Positions 1-9,276 of a stretch of 37,507 nucleotides of DNA are shown here, in pieces. Made by a program: the position numbers and the translations under genes. Under the pieces are notes generated by a model that made no database searches, was not told the DNA's origin, and saw only the letters and a program-made list of their open reading frames with translations. The first letter of the stretch is position 1, and each line of letters opens with the position of its first letter. Source of the DNA: Beroe ovata (Eukaryota; Ctenophora; Nuda; Beroida; Beroidae); the NCBI GenBank assembly GCA_946803715.1, contig CAMPET010000236.1, forward strand, positions 68,292 to 105,798. The letters run 5' to 3'.

Positions 1-19
1 TCTCTGTGTGTGTGTGTGT

Positions 20-52
<33 letters not shown>
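1..52. repeat. (TG)n microsatellite
   Basis: Nearly pure TG/CA dinucleotide run. On the minus strand it is the start of the intron that follows the ZIP-transporter exon ending at 59, so it lies just inside a splice donor. Confidence 0.95.
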
Positions 53-53
<1 letters not shown>

Positions 54-58
54 CTCAC

Positions 59-468
59 CTCAGGAATAAGATGAAGGAAGATTGTACCAAAGAGGACTCC
101 GCCCCCAAAACAGTTTGCGAGGGAAATGAGTTTCTGTCTATGTTCACACGAGTACGTCTTGTAAGGGAGGATGCAGAAGACCGTGGTAAGGCCTGGGGTA
201 AATGGTAAGTGGTAACTGGTAACTGGTAAATGGTAAGTGGTAACTAAGTGGTAACTGGTAAATGACGAGGAACACAACTGAATAAAATGTAGAGGAAGAA
301 AGAAGCCGATGACAAAATGTGTTTACCCATCATAATGAGAGTCCCGACACTCTTCATGGCAATGAGGTGGTGTGGAGAGAGCAAGTCATCCCCTTCCTCC
401 TCATTGTGGTGGTATTCCTCGCTATCATGGAACAGGCCATCCTCGTGCAAATGTCCCTCGTGATCCAT
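59..468 (-). CDS. ZIP-family (SLC39, ZIP1/2/3-like) metal transporter, N-terminal exons only
   Basis: Two exons on the minus strand, 468-327 and 192-59, join in frame (donor at 326 GTAAAC, phase 1; acceptor CCCCAG before 192). The next donor, GTGAGA, is at 58, and the remaining exons lie outside the window. The start is the ATG at 468-466. The first 40 residues are rich in His, Asp and Glu (metal-binding character). TM1 is split by the intron and reads LIAMKSVGTLIMMG then LTTVFCILPY. A basic loop ends in HRQKLISL, and TM2 reads FGGGVLFGTIFLHLIPE. The order TM1, RQK-type loop, then 'sl.ncFggGVf.at.flhLiPe' is the hallmark start of ZIP transporters, which import Zn/Fe/Mn into the cytosol. The ZIP1/2/3 subfamily is favoured, but the HELP metal site in TM5 cannot be seen. 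Confidence 0.8.
203..264. repeat. GGTAA(C/G)TGGTAA(A/C)T tandem repeat in ZIP intron 1
   Basis: Short imperfect tandem array of GGTAACT/GGTAAAT/GGTAAGT heptamers. It fills half of the 134 bp intron between the two ZIP exons. Confidence 0.85.
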
Positions 469-1070
469 AATAGTGTCACGTCGTGTCTTCACTGATACAA
501 CTTTATAACAATCTGTCCGAGTTCAGCAACGTCTCTGTTGGTCCTGTGTTACGCGCTGTGAACTGGCAGAGGGATTCCTCGTCTTGAACCTTGATGTTAG
601 AATCGGTACATGTTCCCTATCGTCGAATAAAATGTTAGGAATGAATGATAATATATGTATATATAGATGATATAGAATTATATTCAAAATGATTATTGAT
701 CATGATTAACAGAAGAAAACGGTTGCTAGTAGAACAATTGAACCAGCAACCTGCGGCTTTGCTGCGACGCGTGTTAACAACAATAAATCAACCTTAACAT
801 GCTGATGAAATACAACAATCACAACTGACGATAATATATCATATATTTTGTAAATCATTCATGAACAACGTCAACTTATCAAAACGTTACGCAGATCACA
901 CCAGAAATATTTACAAATCGATGAGTTTCGTTAAAAAGGTTTACCTCATCTACAGCATTGCTTTGTAAACAAGCATCAATATAATAGAAGGGATCGTAAA
1001 CCGAGAAAATTGGTATAAAATATGATAAACGACAATGAATACAAATATACGAGTGAAGATAAAAAGTACT

Positions 1071-1110
1071 GCACACAACACATACACAGTACACACATAC
1101 ACACACACCG
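1071..1110. repeat. CA-rich microsatellite
   Basis: Imperfect CA/ACACAT repeat. Confidence 0.8.
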
Positions 1111-1313
1111 GTTTTATGTAGGTAATGACGTCTTACGTCAGTACATAATGATGTTTGTGTGATTCATTACCAATCATCACTCGGCAGCTGGTCACTACTA
1201 TGTCATATTATGTGAAGGAAGAAAGAAAGGTCTGTGTAACGAGTGACGACATGAGTGCACTCTGACTGACCGACACTCAGGTCACTGACAAACAGATACA
1301 CAGACACACACAC

Positions 1314-1501
1314 AGACATAATCTGACAAACAGACATGATCTGACAAACAGACATAATCTGACAAACAGACATAATCTGACAAGTAGACATAATCTGACA
1401 AACAGACATAATCTGACAAGTAGACATAATCTGACACACAGACATAATCTGACAAACAGACACACAGACACAGACATAATCTGACAAACAGACATAATCT
1501 G
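1314..1501. repeat. 18-bp minisatellite, about 10 copies
   Basis: Tandem array with unit AGACATAATCTGACAAAC. Variant units end in AAGT or ACAC, and two short AGACAC interruptions lie near 1462-1473. The period is a multiple of three, so long open frames exist on the minus strand (a repeating SDYVCL-type peptide). These are repeat artefacts with no flanking gene signals. Confidence 0.95.
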
Positions 1502-2100
1502 GCGGACAACTGCAGTTAGACATGGCGGAGTATTTAAGTAGACAACAGCGGAGTACAAAAGCAGACAACCAGTTAACAAATCTACACATAGCAGTATTAT
1601 AACTCCGGATTTCCAGAACAAAAGGTTAATCGAAGTTTACTAAGAACAATATAAGGTCTCGTGATAACATGAACATAAAAAACTGGAAAACAATCTGAAT
1701 CAATCTCTATATAAAGTCTCTCTCCATTAGGGCACGATATTGATCAAATTAAGTTTGTTCACGTTTGATTCATGATCATGTGTCCATCACGTGACTGTAC
1801 GTCACGTGTCTGTGTGTGTGCACTGTGCACCAATAATATCCCTTTTCACTAGTCAGCAGTTCTCATGGATTACCGTCCAAATGTCCACGTAGGTTACTCA
1901 CTTGGAGAGAATAGACGCCCTAAAAACTGTTTAATAACTAAGAATAATATGTTAATCGATTTAGGAATTTCATAATTCTGTTTCTCAAGGCTTACCCTGA
2001 GATAACAGAGGAGATAATTCTAAATTACCCGAAGCAGCAGCTGCAGTATGCACTATTCATGACTTACCGAGAGATAGGAAAACCAGCAGTATCAATCACA

Positions 2101-2194
2101 TACCCGCATGCCGGGTATGTGCCTTGTCTAATATTTGTCTAATATTTTAGACAAGGCTTCGCCTTGCGACTCACTGACAATATCTTCGATATTG
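2101..2194. repeat. Cluster of four consecutive hairpins
   Basis: Perfect inverted repeats follow one another: TACCCG/CGGGTA (2101-2106, 2112-2117), CCTTGTCTAA/TTAGACAAGG (2122-2131, 2147-2156), CAAGGC-TTC-GCCTTG (2152-2166) and CAATATC-TTC-GATATTG (2178-2194). The second and third overlap and are mutually exclusive. The cluster lies about 270 bp downstream of the SEH1 stop. It may be a transposon remnant. Confidence 0.7.
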
Positions 2195-2465
2195 ACAGGA
2201 TATAACAACAGAATCACAATAGATAAACCACTGTTACTGCACTGCTGTAAAAGAGTTACGTCTTCTCAAATTGAGACGTGTCTTCCCTTTCCTTATTAAT
2301 ATTAGCAGAACAATGATTCAAATTAAAATACGATAACGCTAGCGATCTGTGTCTCTCCCGATACAAGTTATCATTTAACGATGAGTCGTGGCAATGATAA
2401 ATCTCGGTAATCAGTAATATTGGACACACGCCAACTCTCTCCCTGACAGTAGGATGTACCTGTTG

Positions 2466-5400
2466 TCAGTGTAGTCCGTTGTCAATGAGATCCAAGTGGG
2501 AGACTAGCTCCCGTGCGGTCCACTGCATCCTGGGCTGAAACCTGGCGATAGATCATGCGTATAAATTGGTCCCAATTCACATTACAGTCGCGATTATAAT
2601 CAAACATCTAATCAAACATCTAATCATCAATGTACAATCGTGTTTAATTCCCTTTCAGTTTCCCGAAATTTCTCGCCAGATTTGAAATGTCCAAAGGTGG
2701 CTCGCGCGCCGTAATGTGAACAGATCAAATCTGGCAGGAAGAATTCTAGCTATAATTACTGCAAACATGATTATAATATCTCAACACCACTTCCTACCTC
2801 CATGTGTAGGATTTGACGATCCCTGACTCGAGGAGAGTCAGGATGTGCCGACCAAAGAGGTCCCAGGACACATGTTTGATCGGTTTACCCTGTTCCTCTT
2901 TGTACTTCTGTACAGGGTCTGACGTCAGCTCAAGCTGCTGACTACTGTCTGATATTTCCTGTGATGATGAATCGCTAGTAAGAGAGATGAGAGGGATATC
3001 TTACACCTAACTTATAGTACACGGTATCAATAGATGCGAGTAATCGATGACTGGTTCTGGAACACATGTCAAACTCTGAATAGAGATTGAAGATAGGATT
3101 AGAAATAAGATGAACGAAACGGGGTCGGAGAGAATAGAATAGACTCGAGAACAAACTAACAAAGATAATGCACTGGTGTGACTATAATAATTGTAGTAGG
3201 TACCTTATACTGTGCTAAGTGGAAATTTAGAGCACTACTTTGAGTATTACGTCATTTTATTAACCAAGCAACGCCCAGTTATGACATAGGTCACACAGTC
3301 TACAGCTCATTGAGATAATCTCTCAATTAGCTTACGTAGTTTGTGATTATAAATTAACATGAACTCTGACATTTCTAATTCATGACTAGCCATTCGAACA
3401 AAGAATTGACCAAATTAGTGATGCAACGTTATTTTATTTGAACAGTATTTCAGGTTCCTTGGTAGTGTCATAGCTTTATAAGTTTATAGTTGAATTAACA
3501 CTTATAAAGTTATAACAGCCTGAAAATTTGACATGGTCTTTGTTCCTAGTAATGATCGTAAAGGGATTCCAGACAGCGTTACGTGATGTTCTTGCTTCGA
3601 GACTTGCAGCTAAGACGCATTCTTTCAACTACCAAACGTTTACTTCCCGGGGCGAATTTAGCAATTGTATCGTGGCACCCGTATCCCAACAACCGTATTA
3701 TCTCGATATCGTAACGCTAGTGTAACACAAGAATGTAAGAATGTAACATACCATATCAGCCGATATCTTGTAGACAGCTAGTTCCAAGTCAGTAGCGACA
3801 GCTAACACGTTATCTTTAGCTCCATTATTGGGTCGGAATGATAGGTGATGGAGTTTACTCCTCAGTGATATGCTAACCAACTTTGTCCACTTCTTTGGTA
3901 TCTGGGGAGCGAGGAGGGTATATAAGTCGATTACCCGGTTCATTTCTCCCGTTCTTAATCAGGATGGTCATGGTGGGCCACTATCTACTCCAATTTCCAA
4001 TGATACTCACAAATCCAACAGTGGACTTACAAAGTATTGACCGTTTTATGATGACTCATTGAGTAAAACTCATTCCTCTCATTTTGCAATTGATATTTAG
4101 AAACCAATCAAAATTAGGTAAGTATCTGGAAGCTCCGAGGAATTTAATCTTAGTTCTATTTATAGAATACCTGGAGTTATATTATATTCTCGACGTCAGA
4201 CTCATTACGATCAGTTACTACCTATTTCATTAGAATGTAAATCGGAATATTTAGGAGTGATTATGAATTTAGACTCCGCTTTCATCTACACTTTGCGAGC
4301 ATATCTAAACATAATTCGACTTTGTCGAATCTAGATATCAGACTATGATAAGCTGGAATATTATTCACGGAAATCATAGCCCTCTATTTCTAAATATAGC
4401 ACTATATTATATGTGGTGCTATGCATCCCAAGGTACGAGTATCGGTACTCTAAATTGCTATCAATGAATTGGTCTCCGTCTGAAAGGTAAAGATACCAAA
4501 TTCTGAGAAAAAGCAGATAACATGAGCTCTAAACTTCTTAACCCTGGGTTGATGCGTAATGAAGGGAATGAATGGGCATATAATAATGTTTACCCTATCA
4601 CTAGTTTGATTCTCAGAGAAGCTGTAGAGATCGACACGTGAGCTATGCTTCCCTCCGACCACGCCCACTGCAAGAATAAGTCCGGAAAATCTGTTGGAAA
4701 TGTTCCAAGACAGACAAGACAGCATGGCCCCGTTTTCGGGCGTATAGTCGATCTGGAAGCAATATGGGTAGGGGGTTGATTGGAAATGAACATTGATTCA
4801 AGACGACAACACACTACATCTATGACATGGAGAACAAACGGACGGGGAAAATACACGAAACTGATCAAAATTCAGGCCTCAGGGATTGGCCTGCGCCCTG
4901 AATAGGAAGCGTATACAGACGAAAAAACACTCACAATGTTCTCTGGCGTGCAGTAACAGTAGGTTTCATTGAGCTCCGAATTCAACTGAATGGTATACAG
5001 ACGGACTTTCTCTTCGCTACTCGTCGCAAGTCGCAAATCGTCTGGACGATGAAAACAGTGTAACCTCAGGAATCTTCATCTGTAACCATGACAACATGAT
5101 TCAAGTGTATTAATGACACGTGCTATTGACCTAAGTGATCTGACCTGCCCGACCAGGCATCATGAGATCTGACCATGTTCGAGGAGCAAACTTGACATCT
5201 GTAACGGGGGAAGTGCTGTCAGTGAGTTCCTTACTCACCCAGTTACTGTGATCTTCATTAACCTAGTAGACATGCGCGTCTTTCAATCTTCATTACAACA
5301 GAGTGTGTGGCAAGCGTTATGATATGGGACACAATAATCCACTTCAGTGCAATGGATTGAGGATAAGTGGGTTTTATAAGAGCTCTAAACGGTAAACCTG

Positions 5401-6268
5401 ACTATCCTAGACAATATTGCACAAGAGTGGGGGGTGATGAAGCCACAGAAAATGAGCACAGTTCTTCAATCCCCATACTAATAAACCTCCGTGACGTTCT
5501 ATCCCACTCAATTAATAGACTTTGTGACGAAGAGATGGGTTTGGAAGATGGGACAGGCCACTTTTAACCACCAAAAGCTATCGTCAAGCCACAGCGTGGT
5601 TTAATGATTGATTCCGGTGGACCCAAACCCCCACATCATCATCCTATCATCAAGAAATAACATTTCTGAGAATGCCCGACACCGCCAAAACTCTCCCACT
5701 TACCATTCGCCATATAGTTGCTCTGTGGTCCATGCTGCAGGTCGCCAATATGGAACCATAGTCAGGGTGTGCCCAGCTTACACGCCAAACAGGCGAGTAG
5801 TGTGCGTTTATCTCTGTTATCACACTCCACGTCCCACCGCTCTCCTTCCTCCATATCTTAACCTGGGTATATCATCTGTTAATTAGCTGCTGATTAACAT
5901 ACACATGACGAGCATATCAGGGTTTTCAACATAATGATAATGGCTGATCTGATAGAAACCACGTACAAATGTGATTAATTACCCTGTGATCAGATGATTA
6001 ATTACCCTGTGATCAGACGAACAGGTTGCCACCATATCACCATACCAGTTGAACTGTACATCATGTATAACGTCTTCATGCTGGAACTCTGGTAAAAACA
6101 ACGATATTACATCCAACGGAGTGGCTTATCAAAATCATTCATTCAAGATACAGTTTGAGAGTGAATGGGTGAGTTCAGAGCGTATCTTATACACAGTGTC
6201 ATGTCTCGCTCACCCTTCCTCGGAATTCTGTTGTCGGGGTTATGGCACTTCAGCATGGAGGCAGGCAT
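2466..6268 (-). CDS. SEH1L: SEH1 nucleoporin (WD40; Y-complex and GATOR2 subunit), 9 exons
   Basis: Exons on the minus strand: 6268-6214 (tentative first), 6088-6006, 5862-5704, 5262-5145, 5041-4935, 4752-4594, 3901-3752, 2958-2798, 2541-2466. All joins keep frame and use GT..AG, giving about 355 aa (human SEH1 is 360). Diagnostic blocks in order: HEDVIHDVQFNWYGDMVATC, VKIW, SPVWRVSWAHPDYGSILATC, SPVTDVKFAPR, DLRLATSSEEKVRLY, MLSCLSWN, LHHLSFRPN..VLAVATD, IKHVSWDLFGRHILTL. These match SEH1 blades 1-6 (e.g. HVWRVTWAHPEFG and VTDVKFAPK in the family). SEH1 is a beta-propeller of the nuclear-pore Y-complex and of GATOR2, which relays amino-acid signals to mTORC1. Uncertain parts are exon 1 (ATG at 6268 or 6256, not conserved) and the last 24 residues, where the acceptor choice is weak. 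Confidence 0.9.
2959..3751 (-). other. SEH1 intron 7 (793 bp)
   Basis: Between exons 8 and 7 of SEH1. It is AT-rich and no further exon was recognised. The 692 bp intron 3902-4593 and the 441 bp intron 5263-5703 are similarly empty on inspection. Confidence 0.6.
5972..6017. repeat. 23-bp exact tandem duplication over the SEH1 exon-2 splice donor
   Basis: Positions 5972-5994 and 5995-6017 are identical. Each copy carries the minus-strand donor sequence CACAGG|GTAATT. Use of the proximal donor (exon end 6006) keeps frame into exon 3. The second donor, 23 nt further on, would shift the frame. Confidence 0.9.
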
Positions 6269-6577
6269 CCCCTGGCCACAGCACAAATCACAATCCGTGA
6301 CGTTCAGATCATTCTACAACAAATCATGTTCGTCAGTTGATAATAACACACTGACATTAATAGGGGAAGGTTTTTCCTAGGATTGAAAAAGGATTCATCT
6401 GATGAGATAGTATTAGAATGTCTAAAGTGAGCGAAAAAGACCCTGACCAATCATAAAATAATCAAGTCATCGATATAAAAAAATCACTCAAAAACCACAA
6501 CATCAAAGAAAATTGGACCATTCAACAATAAAATTTGATTTTCAATGGAAATAGGGCAAAGCATATTTGGTATCCTA
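6269..6577. other. Intergenic spacer between TSC1 stop and SEH1 start
   Basis: 309 bp, AT-rich. It must contain the TSC1 3' UTR/terminator and the SEH1 promoter, both reading on the minus strand. No canonical AATAAA for TSC1 was spotted. Confidence 0.5.
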
Positions 6578-8542
6578 TCAAAAAGTTCGATGTTCGAGAT
6601 CTTTCTTTAGTCTAATAACTTTTAGACAGAGTTCACTATATGTTTGCTTGTACGTTTCACACGTTTTCTCCAACCCAGAATACTTCTGCTCCCAGAAATC
6701 AGTTGTTTTCTCCGTCAGATTCTTCTGTTTTGCCAGCTTTTCCTTGAGCGTCGTTATCTCCTCCTCCATCCTCTTGCTCATACTCCGCAATCGCTTCAGT
6801 TCATTCTCAGAATTTTCAAACTTTCGGGTCGCTTGGTTCGCAAGTTTCTGCATGCTGACAATTTCAGTTGCTTCCCACGCTTCATGAGTACCGGACTTGT
6901 ACGTGAATGGTTTCAGAGCATTTAGCGCATCACACTGATACGATCGTATCTCGTTGACAACAAACACCTGGTTTTGAAGCTGTTTCACTTTGTTGGTCAG
7001 GGCATTATTATGCTCCTTGATCACATCTAGCTGCTTCTGCTTCTCCGACAATATGCCCTTCACACTCTTCGAATCTGTCAGTTCAAGAGACATAGCTTCT
7101 ATCTGCTTGAGAAGATCTTCCTCTTTCTGGATGTAAATCTTCTCATTCCTCTGCAGCTCGTTGTTTTTCTTCTTCATTATTCCCATTTCCTTGTTCAGCT
7201 TTTCACTGATCAGGAAGAGTTGCTGTTGTGACTCCCATCTTTCCTCTTCACACCTAGACGTCAACTCAGCAACTTTCCTCTCAGCATTGGACAGCATGTG
7301 CTTCAGCCTTTCGCATTCCTCCTTGTGGAAATCACTCTGTGACCTGGTATCGTAGCATTGTCGTACCTGGCTCAGATACCGCCTATTCCGTCTCTCGTGT
7401 TGGAATCTCAGGTATCGTTCGAGCATGAGTTCACCTTGCAGAACGAGAACTGAGAGGTGGTTGTTCTCAGAACTTTCCTCAAGCCGATGACTGTTCTTCC
7501 TCCTATGAGTTGGACCAAATGCGTTCATCATGGTCTTATCAAGGTATGTGTTGATCAATCCATCACTAACCGTTTCACTGTACTTTGGATGACGAGATTT
7601 AAGAGGCAAATCAGCAGTTTGGCAACCGATACTCCTCGTACTACTGTCGTTAGACTCCCAGCTAATATCGTGTATCTCAGTGACCTCACCCTCTAAGATA
7701 CCAGCTACCATCTGAGACTCATACAAGAGATCCAGGGTCTCAGTGTAGCAACTAATCTCCCAGATAATATCATGCGACTCCCGTTCAGCAAGGGGTTCTC
7801 CTCCATCACTGTGATGCTGACAGATCTTGTGTATGGGTGAAAAGAGGTTGCTGGGTGATTGCAGTAACGACCCATGCAGTTTTAACATCCTTCCTTTTTC
7901 CATGACAAAATGATGTGCGTGGGAGGAGGGGAGAAGAGTTTCAGCCCATTTCAAGAGTCGCCGAGGGTATATACCGTACAGGGTGACCATGAAATGGAAG
8001 CATGTTCTCTGCATGTAATCCCAGGAGTCCCTCTCTCTGAAAGCATCCACAGCACAGTTTAGTATCGAGAAGAGTTCGTCTAGATGGTTCTCGAGCGAGA
8101 CCGTGGCAATAGGAAGTAGCATGGAAAGGAAGACAAGACCAACAGGCATGCAATCATATCTCTCACACGATCTCAGTGATTCGGTGATGATGTCGAAGAG
8201 CGGGTGCTCCACTATCAGGTACATCCAGGTGGGTTCATGGTCATGTCTTGCAAGCAGGTTGGCCAGGAGTGTAAGCGTTGGTCTGATCATCTCTGACTTA
8301 TAACTTGTACACTCAGCGCGGAGGCTGTCATAGATACACTGTGCACGTTTTTCAGTGGCCAGGTTTATGATGACTTGCATCATGTTTTCTGAGGATGATG
8401 TGAAGTACTGTTCAATCAGAAGTTGCAGAATTTTCTCATTGTCCGCAACAATAATCTCCACATTTCCTATTGCAGCGTTTCTTTTCTTGATGTCCCGACT
8501 TTCAATATCAGCTATAATGTCTTCTACCTTGAGCTTCTCCAT
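6578..8542 (-). CDS. TSC1: TSC1 / hamartin, short intronless form
   Basis: Single exon of 654 codons. Residues 1 to about 270 form the helical hamartin core with family signatures: FHFMVTLYGIYPRRLLKW (human ALFHRLYGMYPCNFVSF) and ESHDIIWEISCY (human ETHDVVIECAKIS). A Ser/Thr-rich linker follows (about 270-355). Then comes the coiled-coil entry LQGELMLERYLRFQHERRN (human [20 protein letters not shown]) and a heptad-rich coiled coil to the C-terminus (about 365-654). Hamartin scaffolds TSC2, a GAP that switches off Rheb and so mTORC1 at the lysosome. Human TSC1 has 1164 aa; here the long disordered middle and tail are missing, so this is a minimal core-plus-coil version. It starts at the first ATG of the frame. 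Its lack of introns contrasts with neighbouring SEH1. Confidence 0.9.
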   Translation of the reverse strand: MEKLKVEDIIADIESRDIKKRNAAIGNVEIIVADNEKILQLLIEQYFTSSSENMMQVIINLATEKRAQCIYDSLRAECTSYKSEMIRPTLTLLANLLARHDHEPTWMYLIVEHPLFDIITESLRSCERYDCMPVGLVFLSMLLPIATVSLENHLDELFSILNCAVDAFRERDSWDYMQRTCFHFMVTLYGIYPRRLLKWAETLLPSSHAHHFVMEKGRMLKLHGSLLQSPSNLFSPIHKICQHHSDGGEPLAERESHDIIWEISCYTETLDLLYESQMVAGILEGEVTEIHDISWESNDSSTRSIGCQTADLPLKSRHPKYSETVSDGLINTYLDKTMMNAFGPTHRRKNSHRLEESSENNHLSVLVLQGELMLERYLRFQHERRNRRYLSQVRQCYDTRSQSDFHKEECERLKHMLSNAERKVAELTSRCEEERWESQQQLFLISEKLNKEMGIMKKKNNELQRNEKIYIQKEEDLLKQIEAMSLELTDSKSVKGILSEKQKQLDVIKEHNNALTNKVKQLQNQVFVVNEIRSYQCDALNALKPFTYKSGTHEAWEATEIVSMQKLANQATRKFENSENELKRLRSMSKRMEEEITTLKEKLAKQKNLTEKTTDFWEQKYSGLEKTCETYKQTYSELCLKVIRLKKDLEHRTF

Positions 8543-8826
8543 TACTCACTACCTAGTTCATTTTAGAGAAGGAAAATAAAGTCTTGGACACAATCATCAA
8601 TTTAAACCTATTGTTCTATTGACTTATTGAGGAGGAAAGTAAGCGAGTGTGAAATGAAACACTACTTTCAGAATACAGTAATATTCGATACAAATATCCA
8701 ATATCAATGAACTAGGTCCTGAACTGCATTTTACTTACAAGTTATTATGTACACAATGTTACAATTATTGATAAAATATTCAGGTATTTTCATTCTGATA
8801 CAACGGGGGATGACTGTTCGGGTATT

Positions 8827-9125
8827 TTATCTGGATTCTGCTGATGAGTTCCTTGATACTGGCTCCCTAGGCAATGATTCCCTGTCTTCGACCAAAGCCT
8901 AGGGTAGAGACAACGAGATAGATGATCATTTTGATGTGAAAATCATTTTGATGTGAAAATATAAAAAGTGAACATTTGAAATAAAATATCAACTGCCATC
9001 ACCTGTTCCTGACTGGTAAGAACGACAGAACTGTGCTCTTTACGCCACTCTGAAAACCTCTCTGCCCCATATTGAGAGTATAACTTCTCTCGTTTATCAG
9101 CACATTTGGACACCTCCGTATTCAT
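8827..9125 (-). CDS. Possible two-exon micro-gene, 64 aa, unknown
   Basis: Exon 9125-9003 starts at an ATG right after a good acceptor-like ATAATCTTCAG. It encodes 41 residues (MNTEVSKCADKREKLYSQYG...), then has a donor CAG|GTGATG. An acceptor CCCTAG before 8898 gives a second exon, 8898-8827, in phase 0 that ends at TAA after a Ser/Glu-rich tail. The 41-residue block has a coding-like, hydrophilic composition with aromatic spacing (LYSQYGAERFSEW). The family was not recognised. It fills the gap between the AASDH and TSC1 genes on the same strand, so it could be a real small protein, an upstream exon set of TSC1, or chance. An earlier non-coding or coding exon may exist. Confidence 0.35.
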
Positions 9126-9276
9126 TCTGAAGATTATTTTGGTTGGCGGAAAAAGAAGACAGGAGTTTGACCGTGAATATGCTGAATGCACAGGGAATTA
9201 ATTTGAATTCATTAAAGTGGAAGATGACACAGGGATTAATAATGTCACAGTGTGCACTGCGTCAGCATTAAATATA

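Larger units (their letters stand above)
493..2465. other. Intergenic region between SEH1 3' end and ZIP 5' end
   Basis: About 2 kb between two minus-strand genes. No exon with splice sites and homology was recognised on either strand. It holds the ZIP 5' flank (AT-rich to about 870), a CA-rich tract (1071-1110), an 18-bp minisatellite (1314-1501), CACGTG/ACGTCA-like motifs near 1125-1805, and a cluster of small hairpins (2101-2194). Confidence 0.6.

Noticed and set aside
1203-1621. Three overlapping minus-strand open frames of 75-128 codons
   Set aside because: All are products of the 18-bp minisatellite, whose period is a multiple of three; repetitive peptides, no splice or homology support.
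2494-2615. Minus-strand frame with an EF-hand-like loop (DYNRDCNVNWDQF)
   Set aside because: It has D/N at loop positions 1, 3, 5, 7, 9, but Cys replaces the Gly at 6 and Gln the Glu at 12. A stop lies directly before it, so there is no entering helix. It overlaps the SEH1 last intron and exon, which explain the region better.
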